Source of the DNA: Acidimicrobiia bacterium
GTDB lineage: Bacteria > Actinomycetota > Acidimicrobiia > Spongiisociales > ZC4RG35
Direction: 5' to 3'
Length of the DNA stretch: 64,000 nucleotides
Assembly: GCA_025928935.1 (NCBI GenBank)
Contig: JAICNB010000004.1
Coordinates: 19,687-83,686, forward strand
A program made the position numbers and the translations under genes. The notes under the pieces were generated by a model. It did not search any database and was not told the DNA's origin. It saw only the letters and a list, made by a program, of their open reading frames with translations. This document shows positions 20,755 through 30,648 of the stretch, one piece after another; within the stretch, counting starts at the first letter, position 1, and each line of letters begins with the position of its first letter.

Positions 20755-20846
20755 CAGTCAGATGAAGTTACCGATCCTGCCACGGTCCTCAACAGGGCCA
20801 AAGGTGAAACATCGCCCGGTCTTTCGGCCCCAATCGGCAGATCGGC

Positions 20847-22574
20847 TCAGGGGATGATGGGAACAAGGAGGAATGAATCGGTCTCACCTCCGACGTGGAT
20901 GGTCACCCGACCCGAGAAGACATCGGCGGGCCTGTCGATGGGATCGGCATGCTTGAACGGGCCTACCCCCCGTCCTGCATAGTGAAACTTGCGGGCGAAG
21001 TCAGACAGCTCGCCTTCGTAGCGATAGTCGTTGCCTCGCACGCTGAGCCCGAGCCGATATCCGGCCGGGATCACGATGCAGGTCGGCCAGATCTCGATGT
21101 CCACCGGATAGATCTGCCCGGGGAGGAGCGGGTCCTCCCGATCGTGGGTGTGGTAGGGGCGGTGGGGCAGGCTCTTCCCGGGGTCCACAGCGCGATGGGA
21201 GGCGCGGAGCCATCCATGGGCGATCGGCGTGTTCGGGTCGAGGGCACCCATGAACGTGACCTCGTCATCGCTCTCGTCGAAGAGCCGCACGATCAAGAAA
21301 AGATCCGCGTCCGCCGTCTCCGATGAGATGAAGAGCCTGGCCGCCAGGGGCCCGGTGATCTCGGTCTCCTCGGCGAAGGGTGAAGTGAGGAAGGTCGACC
21401 CATCGCCGTCGGCTTCGTAGCCGATGGAGCCGGTCTCAGCGGAGGCCGAGGGCTCCAGCTCATTACCCGCGGTGAGGTGATACCGGGTCCAGTCGGTCCT
21501 GGCCAGAGGCCACTCGTTCTCGCTGCGGTCGTTGAACGTGCCGTCGGCCTGGCGGACACGGAGCAGGACCCGTGGCGTCTGCTCCCACCCGTTCTCCTCG
21601 CCCTTGAGGTAATGGCTGAAGAACCGCTTCTGCAGGCCGACACCGCGGTCGGTGTAGAAGTCCACCCAATGGGCGTCACCGTGGATCTCCAGCCATTTGT
21701 CGGTGGCGGCCGATTGTGTAAAGGCCTCGACGTTCCCGCGGAGATGAAGGCCGTGGCCGCCCCAGTTCCCGGCCGACAGCATCGGAGTGGTCACCCGCGA
21801 CCAGTCCGGGTTGCGCTCCAGGTACCAATCATCGACGAGGGGGCGGCTCATCACGTCATGGCCGAGGTCCGCCCGTCTCGTTGCCAGAACGTCGGGCTCC
21901 TCGGTGTCCGGGCCCGACACCGCCTCGCCTGTGACGGTGCTGTGGTAGCCACGCTCTCCGACACCGTGCTGGACCTTCTCGACCTGGCGCGGATACCAGT
22001 CCTCAGCGAACTGGCAGAGGATCCCACCGTGGCGGGCGAAGTCCCGATACCAGTCGGCGGCTCCTTCCCAGGGACAAATCGCCGACAGATGTGGAGGCTG
22101 GAGGGCCGCCACCTGGTACTGGTTCATTGCATAGTAGGAGATCCCGGCCAGGCCGACCCGGCCATTGCTCCACGGCCGGGTCCCTGCCCATTCGATGCAG
22201 TCGTATAGATCCACGGTCTCCCGGCCCGACCAGACATCCATGTACCCGGGGGACCGCCCGGTGCCTCTCGAGTCCACCCGGACGCAGACGTATCCGTCCG
22301 GCACCCATTTCTCCGGGTCGACCACCTCCCAGTTCTGATGGAGGTTGCTGGTCCCTTCCCCAACTTCCGGGTGGTGCTCGATCATGTAATCCCACTGGCT
22401 GCGGTAACCCTCCTGGAAGGCCAGGCCTTTCCCGTAAGGCCCGTAGCTGAGCAGGGCCGGGTACTCGCCCTCCGCGACCGGGAGGAAGAGGTCGGCTCGC
22501 AAGACGACACCATCGTCCATCGGGATTGCGACGTCTCTTTCTATGCGCATGGGAACCTGCTCGATGACTGTCAT
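20847..22574 (-). CDS. CocE/NonD family hydrolase
   Basis: MDDGVVLRADLFLP, YVCVRVDSRGTGRSPGYMDVWSGRETVDLYDCIEW, VGLAGISYYAMNQYQVA. Confidence 0.9.
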   Translation of the reverse strand: MTVIEQVPMRIERDVAIPMDDGVVLRADLFLPVAEGEYPALLSYGPYGKGLAFQEGYRSQWDYMIEHHPEVGEGTSNLHQNWEVVDPEKWVPDGYVCVRVDSRGTGRSPGYMDVWSGRETVDLYDCIEWAGTRPWSNGRVGLAGISYYAMNQYQVAALQPPHLSAICPWEGAADWYRDFARHGGILCQFAEDWYPRQVEKVQHGVGERGYHSTVTGEAVSGPDTEEPDVLATRRADLGHDVMSRPLVDDWYLERNPDWSRVTTPMLSAGNWGGHGLHLRGNVEAFTQSAATDKWLEIHGDAHWVDFYTDRGVGLQKRFFSHYLKGEENGWEQTPRVLLRVRQADGTFNDRSENEWPLARTDWTRYHLTAGNELEPSASAETGSIGYEADGDGSTFLTSPFAEETEITGPLAARLFISSETADADLFLIVRLFDESDDEVTFMGALDPNTPIAHGWLRASHRAVDPGKSLPHRPYHTHDREDPLLPGQIYPVDIEIWPTCIVIPAGYRLGLSVRGNDYRYEGELSDFARKFHYAGRGVGPFKHADPIDRPADVFSGRVTIHVGGETDSFLLVPIIP

Positions 22575-22618
22575 TTCCTACCACACCGCCTGGTCGACGT
22601 CTGAGAGCAGTCTGCCTC

Positions 22619-24160
22619 TCAGGTCTCGCCGAGGAGACTGTCGAGAGCCTGTGCATCCTGTTTGGCCAGAGCATGCTCGGCCCGGAGCGACTCGACGTCG
22701 CGATAGATCGTCGCCAACGCCTGGACGGCTCCGTTCTTGCGATAGCCGATCATCACGTCACGCTTGGACGGATCTCCGACGACCACCTCATCATCCCACT
22801 CCTTGACGTGGCCGACCACGTTGATCGGGACGTCGTAGTGCTGGCTCCAGAAGAAGGGCGGGTCGGTGAAGGGCAGATCGTGTCCGAGCATGTTCCGCGC
22901 CACGGCCTGTCCCTGGCGTTCGGCCAGCACCCAGTGCTCGATCCTCACCCGTCCCGCGTTCTGATCCGGATAGGACGCGACATCACCCGCGGCCCAGACG
23001 TGGGGGTCGCTAGAGCGCATCCGGTCGTCGACGATGATCCCGTCGTCGACATCCAGGCCCGCCTCCTCGGCCAAACCGGTCCTCGGCTTCACGCCGACGC
23101 CTATGACGACCAGGGTGGCCGCAATCCGGCTCCCATCGTCGAGCTGCACCGCGTCGGCCTCGATCGCCGACACGGTCCTCCCCAAACGGAACTCCACGCC
23201 GTGCTCCTCGTGGAGGTCCTGGACGAATCGCCCCATCTGCTTCCCGACTATCAGGGCCAGGGGGATGTCATCGGGCGCCACCACGGTGACCTCGATCTCC
23301 CGCTGGCGAAGTGAGGCTGCGACCTCGAGACCGATGAATCCCGCCCCGATCACGACAGCCCTCGAAACAGCGCCCAGGGCGGCGATGATGGCCCGGCTGT
23401 CCTCGAGGGTTCGCACGTAGTGGACGTGGGGCTGATCGGACCCGGTCACCGGGAGTTGCCGCGGTTCAGCACCGGTGGCGATGAGCAGTGCCCCGTACCC
23501 GATCTGCCGTCCGTCTTCGAGGCTCACGGTACGCTCGGCCGTGTCGATGCCGATCACCTGTGTCCCGCTGACCAGGTCGATGTCCTGCTCCTCGTAGAAA
23601 TCGGGGCTGCGCAGCGGCAGCCAATCCTCGGGAGCGGTGCCTGCCAGGTAGTCCTTGGAGACGTTGGGGCGGTCGATGGGTGGCTCGACGCCGATCATCG
23701 TTACCGGGCCTCGATACCCCTGACGGCGCAGCATCTCGGCCGCGGCGGCACCGGCAGCCCCCGAGCCGACGATCACCACCGAGTCGGGAGCAGTCGGCGG
23801 CGTCCGCTCGGGGACAGACGCGTCGATGGGGCCTGTCACGTAGATCCTCCCGTTCCGCTCCTCTGGTTGGTAGACCTGGATCGAGTCGAGGGCCGGTGCC
23901 CCCACCGCCTCGCCAGTGGTGAGATCGAATCGGGCGTGATGCCACGGGCAGCGGACCTGACCGTCGACACAGAGACCGTCACCGAGTGGGCCGCCATAGT
24001 GGGTACAGCTGCCGGCCACGGCGCATAGGCCGGCGGCGGTGCGGACGACGATCACCTGCCTCCCGTCCACCTTGCCCTTGATCGGGACGTCGAGGGCGAG
24101 GTCATCGGCCGGGATGCCCTCTTCGATCAGGTCGGGGCCGGTCACCTTGCTCTCGGCCAT
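22619..24160 (-). CDS. FAD-dependent pyridine nucleotide-disulfide oxidoreductase with N-terminal Rieske domain
   Basis: Rieske CTHYGGPLGDGLCVDGQVRCPWHHARFDL; FAD VVIVGSGAAGAAAAEML; VWAAGDVASYPD. Confidence 0.92.
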   Translation of the reverse strand: MAESKVTGPDLIEEGIPADDLALDVPIKGKVDGRQVIVVRTAAGLCAVAGSCTHYGGPLGDGLCVDGQVRCPWHHARFDLTTGEAVGAPALDSIQVYQPEERNGRIYVTGPIDASVPERTPPTAPDSVVIVGSGAAGAAAAEMLRRQGYRGPVTMIGVEPPIDRPNVSKDYLAGTAPEDWLPLRSPDFYEEQDIDLVSGTQVIGIDTAERTVSLEDGRQIGYGALLIATGAEPRQLPVTGSDQPHVHYVRTLEDSRAIIAALGAVSRAVVIGAGFIGLEVAASLRQREIEVTVVAPDDIPLALIVGKQMGRFVQDLHEEHGVEFRLGRTVSAIEADAVQLDDGSRIAATLVVIGVGVKPRTGLAEEAGLDVDDGIIVDDRMRSSDPHVWAAGDVASYPDQNAGRVRIEHWVLAERQGQAVARNMLGHDLPFTDPPFFWSQHYDVPINVVGHVKEWDDEVVVGDPSKRDVMIGYRKNGAVQALATIYRDVESLRAEHALAKQDAQALDSLLGET

Positions 24161-24220
24161 CAGCGTCCTTTCACTCCGATTCTTTCAACCATAGCCATGG
24201 CTTTTAGAACGATGGAATGG

Positions 24221-25012
24221 TCAGCTGTCGGCCCTGTACACCAGACCCAGCCCTCCCGGGGACGTGACGGTGAGGAGGTCCTCCTCGATCATTGCCCGGA
24301 AGCCATCACCCAGCACCGAGACGACATGGCTGTCCTGCTCGAAGAGTTCCGGCGGGCACTCACCCTCTGCGGCCATCTCGGGCATGGTCACCTCCGCCCC
24401 GGTCACCGCGTATCTGCCATGGAGGCCGCGGCAGCCGGTTGATCCCAGCATCGACCCGTCGGTGTACAACTCGAGTGTCGCCCGATCGCCGCCAACACTC
24501 GACACCGAGTCTCCGTCGGTGAGGCTCTCCAGCACCCACACTGTCCCGGTGAGCTCGCTCGTAGGCACCGGGGGGAGCGCCTGGTAGATGAGGTCGACGC
24601 CCTCACCGGTGAGGGTCAGGCGCTCTGCAGTGCTGGAGAAGCCTCGTACCCTTGGCAGGGCTTCCAGATAGATCCGCTCCAGCTCCATTACCTGTTCGGG
24701 GCTGCACGCCATCTCGGTCGCCCCCAGCCCGGAGAAAGAGACCTCCGCTCCCGAGATCGACGCCGTCCCGAAGTAGCCGTTGCAGGCTGCAGTCCCGCTG
24801 ACCCCATTGTCGCTGATGGTCAGGGTGATGGGGTGGTCGTCGACCAGTGTCAGATCGTTGCCGTCGACCGTGCCTGATTCGAGCTGCCATGGAGTCCCGA
24901 CCGGGTCTTCACCCGTTTGCGGCGGGTCGCCGCCTTTTTGAGCGGGGTCGGCGCAGGCGACGATCAGAATCGTGAGACAGACGAGGGCTCCAGCGAACCG
25001 ACCCATCGCCAT
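24221..25012 (-). CDS. META-domain lipoprotein (HslJ-like), two tandem META repeats
   Basis: Lipobox-like LTILIVACAD; GTAACNGYFGTASISGAEVSFSGLGATEMAC and GSTGCRGLHGRYAVTGAEVTMPEM. Confidence 0.8.
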   Translation of the reverse strand: MAMGRFAGALVCLTILIVACADPAQKGGDPPQTGEDPVGTPWQLESGTVDGNDLTLVDDHPITLTISDNGVSGTAACNGYFGTASISGAEVSFSGLGATEMACSPEQVMELERIYLEALPRVRGFSSTAERLTLTGEGVDLIYQALPPVPTSELTGTVWVLESLTDGDSVSSVGGDRATLELYTDGSMLGSTGCRGLHGRYAVTGAEVTMPEMAAEGECPPELFEQDSHVVSVLGDGFRAMIEEDLLTVTSPGGLGLVYRADS

Positions 25013-25019
25013 GGCCGGA

Positions 25020-25460
25020 TCAGGAGCTGGCCGGCGACTCGTCGACCACGAAGAGAAGGTCGACTCCCTCACCAGTCAGGTTCAGCTCGTTGCCCTCGAC
25101 GGTGAAGATCTCCACCAGGCCCAGGGCGCTCAGGAACGCCGTCTCCGAGTTCATCACGCCTTCATCGACGCAGGCCATCAGGGTCCCCCCCAAGTCGGAG
25201 AAGGTGAGCTCGTTTCCTGAGAGTGTGTAGCCGGCGAACCACTGATTGCAGGCGGATTTCCCCCCGGCCGTCCCCTCGGGTTGGTCGAAGACCAGAGTGA
25301 TCGGATAACCATCCACGATGGTGATGTCGGCGCCATCGAGGGTGCCCGCTTGCAGCAGCCATGCCTCGGACGTCGGATCGGCGGCGGCCTCCTCGGCCGG
25401 GTCGGCACAGGCCGCGAGCAAGACGGCGAGGACGGTCATGGCGAGCAGAGTCTTTCTCAC
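25020..25460 (-). CDS. META-domain lipoprotein, single domain
   Basis: GTG start VRKTLLAMTVLAVLLAACADPAEE lipobox; KSACNQWFAGYTLSGNELTFSDLGGTLMAC. Confidence 0.8.
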   Translation of the reverse strand: MRKTLLAMTVLAVLLAACADPAEEAAADPTSEAWLLQAGTLDGADITIVDGYPITLVFDQPEGTAGGKSACNQWFAGYTLSGNELTFSDLGGTLMACVDEGVMNSETAFLSALGLVEIFTVEGNELNLTGEGVDLLFVVDESPASS

Positions 25461-25498
25461 GTCCGATTCGACGCTACGCGACACCTCGGCGGTTCCGT

Positions 25499-26377
25499 TC
25501 AGATGAGCAGCCCGGCAGCGAGGGTGAGGCCCGTCCAGAGATGGAGGCGGGCTGTCATCTTGAGCGCCCGGATCAGCGATGGGCCGTCGCTCTTTCGATA
25601 CATGATGCGCACCGGCCCCATGGCGTAGGGAGCGAGCAGGGCGGCGAAGATCGTGGGAAGGGGCGTCAGCCCCGTGGCGGCAAACACCGCGATCAGGGCT
25701 ATGGCCCCGTAGACGAGGATCATGAACAGGCCCCTGGTGCGCTGCAGCCCCAGGATCACGGCGAGGGTCCGCTTCCCAGCCGCACGGTCGGTGTCGAAGT
25801 CCCGGTAGTTGTTGACGACGAGGATGGCAGCGGCGAGCAGACCCACGGGGATGGAGAGGAGCCACGCCGCCCTCGGAGCTGTCATGTCGTGGACATAGCG
25901 GCTTCCCACCGTCGCGATGATCCCGAAGAAGAGGAATACGAAGACCTCGCCCAGTCCCCGGTACCCGTACGGCAATGGCCCGCCCACGTAGCCGAGCATG
26001 GCGACGATCGAAAGGACCCCGATCACCAGGATTGCCGGCCCGGCGATGACGGTGAGGGCCGCCCCGGCGCCAGCTGCCACGATCAGGGCCAGGACCACCC
26101 CAGCCCACATCTGCCGTGCGGTGATCCGCCCGGCAGACACCATCCGTGGCGGGCCGATCCGCTCCACCGGATCCGCGCCTCGTCGAGCATCCGATACGTC
26201 GTTGGCGAAGTTGGCGGCGATCTGGATGGCGAGTGCGGCGACCAGCGCAAGGAGGAAAGCATCCCATCTGAACACACCCTCGTGAGCGGCGAGTGCCGAT
26301 CCCACCACCACCGGGACCACTGCTGCAGGAAGGGTGTGTACCCGCGCCGCGATCCGCCAGTCCTGGAGCGTGGTCAC
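25499..26377 (-). CDS. menA: 1,4-dihydroxy-2-naphthoate polyprenyltransferase
   Basis: WRIAARVHTLPAAVVPVVVGSALA; NFANDVSDARRGAD; NNYRDFDTDRAAGKRTLAVILG; adjacent to menB and menE. Confidence 0.92.
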   Translation of the reverse strand: MTTLQDWRIAARVHTLPAAVVPVVVGSALAAHEGVFRWDAFLLALVAALAIQIAANFANDVSDARRGADPVERIGPPRMVSAGRITARQMWAGVVLALIVAAGAGAALTVIAGPAILVIGVLSIVAMLGYVGGPLPYGYRGLGEVFVFLFFGIIATVGSRYVHDMTAPRAAWLLSIPVGLLAAAILVVNNYRDFDTDRAAGKRTLAVILGLQRTRGLFMILVYGAIALIAVFAATGLTPLPTIFAALLAPYAMGPVRIMYRKSDGPSLIRALKMTARLHLWTGLTLAAGLLI

Positions 26378-26384
26378 CCGATCA

Positions 26385-27281
26385 CTAATAGTGCCAGGGG
26401 TACCGGCCGAAGTCGGGCTCCCGCTTCTCCAGGAAGGCGTCGCGACCCTCTTTGGCCTCATCGGTCATGTAACCGAGACGGGTCGCCTCACCGGCGAAGA
26501 TCTGCTGGCCGACGAGGCCGTCGTCGATGAGGTTGAAGGCGAACTTGAGCATCCGCTGGGCTGTGGGGCTCTTGCTCGTGATCTCGACTGCCCATTCCAG
26601 GGCGACCTTCTCCAGCTCCTCGTGTGCGACCACGGCGTTGACCATCCCCATTTGGTTCGCTTCGGCCGCCGAGTACTCACGACCGAGGAAGAAGATCTCG
26701 CGGGCGCGTTTCTGGCCTATCTGCCGGGCCAGGTACGCCGACCCGTAACCGGCGTCGTACGAGGCGACATCGGCGTCGGTCTGTTTGAAGATGGCGTGTT
26801 CCTCCGAGGCCAGAGTCAGGTCACAGACCACATGGAGGGAATGCCCGCCGCCAACGGCCCATCCGGGGACGACGGCGATGACCACCTTGGGCATGAACCT
26901 GATGAGGCGCTGCACCTCCAGTATGTGGAGACGTCCCAGTCGCGCCTGGTCGACGCTGTCGGCCTCCTCACCGCTCGCGTATTGGTATCCGTCCTTGCCT
27001 CTGATCCGCTGGTCCCCCCCCGAACAAAACGCCCACCCACCGTCTTTGGGCGATGGCCCGTTGCCGGTGAGGAGGACACAGCCGACATCGGCGGACTGGC
27101 GGGCGTGGTCGAGGGCTGCGAACAGCTCGTCCACTGTGTGAGGGCGAAAGGCATTTCGCACCTCGGGACGGTCGAAGGCGATCCGCACCACCCCGTGCCC
27201 GATCGCCTTGTGATAGGTGATGTCGGTGAACTCGAAACCGGCGACCATATCCCAGGCCGATTCGTCGAAAAGCGCAGAGAC
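26385..27281 (-). CDS. menB: 1,4-dihydroxy-2-naphthoyl-CoA synthase
   Basis: FTDITYHKAIGHGVVRIAFDRPEVRNAFRPHTVDEL; FCSGGDQRIRG; VVPGWAVGGGHSLHVVCDLTLAS; ends AFLEKREPDFGRYPWHY. Confidence 0.95.
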   Translation of the reverse strand, partial: VSALFDESAWDMVAGFEFTDITYHKAIGHGVVRIAFDRPEVRNAFRPHTVDELFAALDHARQSADVGCVLLTGNGPSPKDGGWAFCSGGDQRIRGKDGYQYASGEEADSVDQARLGRLHILEVQRLIRFMPKVVIAVVPGWAVGGGHSLHVVCDLTLASEEHAIFKQTDADVASYDAGYGSAYLARQIGQKRAREIFFLGREYSAAEANQMGMVNAVVAHEELEKVALEWAVEITSKSPTAQRMLKFAFNLIDDGLVGQQIFAGEATRLGYMTDEAKEGRDAFLEKREPDFGRYPWHY

Positions 27282-27366
27282 CACCCGCGCAGGATACGAG
27301 CGGGGACCGTTGTGTGAAGATTCTTGGGCCACGAGAGCACAATTCGGATCGCATGATGGTGATCCG

Positions 27367-28560
27367 ATGCTCGATTGGCTGAAGAGACAAGACCCGGGGC
27401 GAGTGTTCCTCGAGACGACGGGGGAGAGTCTCACCTACGGGGAGATGGTGGAGGCTGTCGAGAGGCGGGCCGTGACCGGGGTCGAGGTGATCAGGCCCCG
27501 GCTCGACGTCCGATCGGCCGTCGACGTCCTGGCTGTGATGTCCCGAGGCTCGGCGGTGCTGGTCGGCGACGGCATCGGCCCGGGCCGGGTCGATCCTTCC
27601 GGTGCGGCCACCGTGATGTTCACTTCGGGGACGACAGGTGGACCGAAGGGGGTACGGCTCACCCGGGCGAACTGGGATGCGGCGGCCGATGCCTCCATGC
27701 GCCACCTTGGTCTCGGTCCCGACGATGTCTGGCTGCTGGCGATGCCATTGCATCACGTCGCCGGTATTTCCATCCTGCTCAGATCGGCCTATGCCGGAGG
27801 CCGGGTACGGATGCTCGACGGCTTCGATGCTCGGGCCCATGCAGCCGAACTGCGCAGGGGAGTGACGATGGCCTCCATGGTGCCGACGATGCTGGCCCGG
27901 GTCCTCGACGTCGCCACGGGAACCCATGACGGCCTCAGAGCCGTCCTGCTCGGTGGTGGGCCGATACCGGACCGCCTCTTGGAGAGAGGTCTCGCCACCG
28001 GTTTGCCGCTGCTCCCCACCTACGGGCTGACCGAGACGGCGGGCCAGGTGGCCACCCTCCGGCCGGGCGACCCACCGGCGAACCGGGGGCATCCCCTGCC
28101 CGGCGTTGAGCTGCAGATCGTGCCCGACGGCCGCATCGCGGTGCGCGGGCCGATGGTGAGCCCCGGCTATGTCGGGGAGCCGGACCGGGGCCGGGATGAC
28201 TGGCTGGTGACAGGCGACCTCGGCTCGATCGACGAGGATGGGGCCCTACGCGTCCTGGGCAGGGCCGACACGGTGATCGTGAGTGGGGGTGAGAACATCG
28301 ACCCGGGGATGGTCGAGGCCGAGATCGCCTCCCTGGCCCGTGTCGACGGGGCGCTCGTGGTGGGCTTGCCCAGCCAGGAGTGGGGGATGGAGTCGGCCTG
28401 CCTCTACGTCGGCGAGATCGGCGAGGGCGAGGTGGAGAGACAGCTGAGAGAGAGGCTGCCCGGGTTCATGATCCCGAAGCGCTGGCTCAGGGTGTCCGAG
28501 CTGCCTGTGACTTCGATGGGGAAGCCGGACCGCGTTGCCGCAGCGCGTTGTTTCAGCTGA
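27367..28560 (+). CDS. menE: o-succinylbenzoate--CoA ligase family (AMP-binding)
   Basis: ATVMFTSGTTGGPKGVRLTRANW; LPTYGLTETAGQVATL; WLVTGDLGSIDEDGALRVLGRADTVIVSGGENI. Confidence 0.88.
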   Translation: MLDWLKRQDPGRVFLETTGESLTYGEMVEAVERRAVTGVEVIRPRLDVRSAVDVLAVMSRGSAVLVGDGIGPGRVDPSGAATVMFTSGTTGGPKGVRLTRANWDAAADASMRHLGLGPDDVWLLAMPLHHVAGISILLRSAYAGGRVRMLDGFDARAHAAELRRGVTMASMVPTMLARVLDVATGTHDGLRAVLLGGGPIPDRLLERGLATGLPLLPTYGLTETAGQVATLRPGDPPANRGHPLPGVELQIVPDGRIAVRGPMVSPGYVGEPDRGRDDWLVTGDLGSIDEDGALRVLGRADTVIVSGGENIDPGMVEAEIASLARVDGALVVGLPSQEWGMESACLYVGEIGEGEVERQLRERLPGFMIPKRWLRVSELPVTSMGKPDRVAAARCFS

Positions 28561-29203
28561 CCCGGAGCGCGACCATCACGCCTTCCCGGAACGGGAAGGC
28601 GGCCGCCTCGAAATCGGTGTCGGCCGCCACGTGCCGGTTGAACTCGTCGGTGCCGTGCCCCTGGTCGATCCAACCCTCGCCCGTCCCGTAGACGTTGTCG
28701 GCGATGACCAGCCCACCCACCGGGATGAGGGATCGAACGAGCTCGAAATAGCCGATGTACTCGGACTTGATGGCATCGAGGAACAGCACGTCGATATCGC
28801 CCGTCTCCAGCTCGCCTGCCAGCTGCGCGAGCACCTCCAGGCCGGCGCCGATCCGAAGGTCGACGCGGTCGGCGATGCCGGCATCGACGAACTGCTGTGC
28901 TGCGAATCGGGCGTGTAACGGCTCGTATTCGATGGTGATGAGACGCCCGTCGGGCCTGAGCCCGCGGGTCAGCCAGATCCCGGAGTAGCCGGCGAGGGTC
29001 CCCACCTCGACTGCGAGACGTCCCTCGGTCATCGAGGTGAGGATCATGAGAAGGCGTCCGACATCCGGGCCGACCGCGATGGCGGGCAGGCCCGCTGTCA
29101 CGGCGTCTTCCATCAACCCGGCCAGATGCTCGTCTTGTGAGCCGAACACCTCGCGGGAGTACCGGTTTATGAAGTCCCAGGTCTCAGGGGTCATGGTCGC
29201 CAT
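28553..29203 (-). CDS. class I SAM-dependent O-methyltransferase (COMT-like)
   Basis: RLAVEVGTLAGYSGIWLTRGL; DVLFLDAIKSEYIGYFELVRSLIPVGGLVIADNVYGTGEG. Confidence 0.92.
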   Translation of the reverse strand: MATMTPETWDFINRYSREVFGSQDEHLAGLMEDAVTAGLPAIAVGPDVGRLLMILTSMTEGRLAVEVGTLAGYSGIWLTRGLRPDGRLITIEYEPLHARFAAQQFVDAGIADRVDLRIGAGLEVLAQLAGELETGDIDVLFLDAIKSEYIGYFELVRSLIPVGGLVIADNVYGTGEGWIDQGHGTDEFNRHVAADTDFEAAAFPFREGVMVALRVS

Positions 29204-29232
29204 GTGACGACGTTAGGCACGTGTGTCGGTGC

Positions 29233-30189
29233 CTAGGCAGCCCTCATGTCCTCGACCGATCTGAGATCGGCGGCGAGAAGTGCCAATGCCTCGGTGACCA
29301 GTTCCCGCACCTCGGTCTCGGGGACGCCGGTCACATTGGAGACCGTGGAGAACGCTGCGGGAGCGCCGTCGGTGAACCCGAAGCGCAGCTCCAGTACCTG
29401 CCGGTGAAGCTCGGGGAGATGGGACAGGCTGGCCCGAAGTGTGTCCTCCACGATCCGGTACTCGACCTCGGTGGCCGGGTCGATCGCCTCCGAGTCGGTG
29501 ATGAAGTCGCCCAGCAGGGCACCGTCCTCGCCGACCGGGGTCTCGAGTGCGACCGTGGTGGCCACGGACAGCGCCTTCTCGACGTCGACCACAGTCACAC
29601 CGGTGAGATCGGCGATCTCCTCGGGCGTCGCGACCCGTCCCATCTTGGTGCGCAGCTCGTCGGCGGCGCCCCGCACGACTGGGAGGATGTCGAAGAGGGC
29701 AGAGGGGATATGGATGGTGTCGCTCTGATCGGCACGGGCGCGCTGCAGCGCCTGGCGGATCCACCAGGTGGCATAAGTCGAGAACTTGAATCCCTTGCGC
29801 CAGTCGAACTTCACGACAGCCCTGATCAGGCCCAGGTTGCCCTCCTGGATCAGGTCGAGCATCTCGACGTTGGGCCCGGCGTAGAGACGGGCGTTGGACA
29901 CGACGAGACGCAGGTTGGCCTCGATGAACTCCTGACGGGCCCGGGAGCCCTCACGGGCGGCGCGCTGCAGACGCACCCTTTGGGACGCGTCCTTCACGCC
30001 TGCCTCCAGGGCGGCGCGGGCATCAGACCCGGCCTCCATGGCCTGGGCGAGTCTGACCTCGTCCTCGGCGGTGAGCAGGGGTCTGCCCCCGATCCCTGAC
30101 AGGTAGTGGCTCAGGGAATCGCTGGTGAGACGCCCCGTCTCGTCTACTAGTGAACCGTGTCTGGTGTCTGCGTTACGCATGGTCTGCAC
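29233..30189 (-). CDS. sigma-70 family RNA polymerase sigma factor (group 2-like) with atypical region 4.2
   Basis: ARQEFIEANLRLVVSNARLYAGPNVEMLDLIQEGNLGLIRAVVKFDWRKGFKFSTYATWWIRQALQRARADQS; region 4 HRQVLELRFGF. Confidence 0.92.
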   Translation of the reverse strand: MQTMRNADTRHGSLVDETGRLTSDSLSHYLSGIGGRPLLTAEDEVRLAQAMEAGSDARAALEAGVKDASQRVRLQRAAREGSRARQEFIEANLRLVVSNARLYAGPNVEMLDLIQEGNLGLIRAVVKFDWRKGFKFSTYATWWIRQALQRARADQSDTIHIPSALFDILPVVRGAADELRTKMGRVATPEEIADLTGVTVVDVEKALSVATTVALETPVGEDGALLGDFITDSEAIDPATEVEYRIVEDTLRASLSHLPELHRQVLELRFGFTDGAPAAFSTVSNVTGVPETEVRELVTEALALLAADLRSVEDMRAA

Positions 30190-30240
30190 ACACCATCGAA
30201 CGTAGGTTCGCAGCCGGTAATTCCAAGATCTCGGTCTCGT

Positions 30241-30648
30241 TCAATCGTGATAGGGCCGCTGCCGAGCCCTCTTCTTCTCGCCTCGGGCCTTCTTATCGGC
30301 GAGACGCCGCTCCTTCGCCGCCTTCGACGGTTTGGTCTTCTTGCGGGGCTTCTGTTCCACCATTGCCGTCTCGAGGCGCTCGGTGAGACGTTGTCTCGCG
30401 ATCTCGCGATTTCGCCACTGCGATCGGGTGTCGGATGAAGACACCTCCACCACCCGACCGAGCCCCCGGACCAACGTCTGCCGAACAGGCTCAAGAAGAG
30501 ATGAGGCGGTGATGTCCAATCGAAGGGTGACTGCGGTTTCGGTCTTGTTGGCGTGCTGGCCACCGGGCCCGCCCGGAGTGTCGAATCTCTCTTCGATCTC
30601 GCCCTCTGGGATCGACCAGTCCCCGAACTCGATCGCGTCGGAGGTCAC
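30241..30648 (-). CDS. arfB: peptidyl-tRNA hydrolase ArfB-like (RF1 GGQ domain)
   Basis: RFDTPGGPGGQHANKTETAVTLRLDI (GGQ motif), lysine-rich C-terminus. Confidence 0.9.
   Translation of the reverse strand: MTSDAIEFGDWSIPEGEIEERFDTPGGPGGQHANKTETAVTLRLDITASSLLEPVRQTLVRGLGRVVEVSSSDTRSQWRNREIARQRLTERLETAMVEQKPRKKTKPSKAAKERRLADKKARGEKKRARQRPYHD

Noticed and set aside
24197-24216. AGCCATGGCT palindrome plus TTTT as a terminator
   Set aside because: Stem too short with no loop; insufficient evidence.
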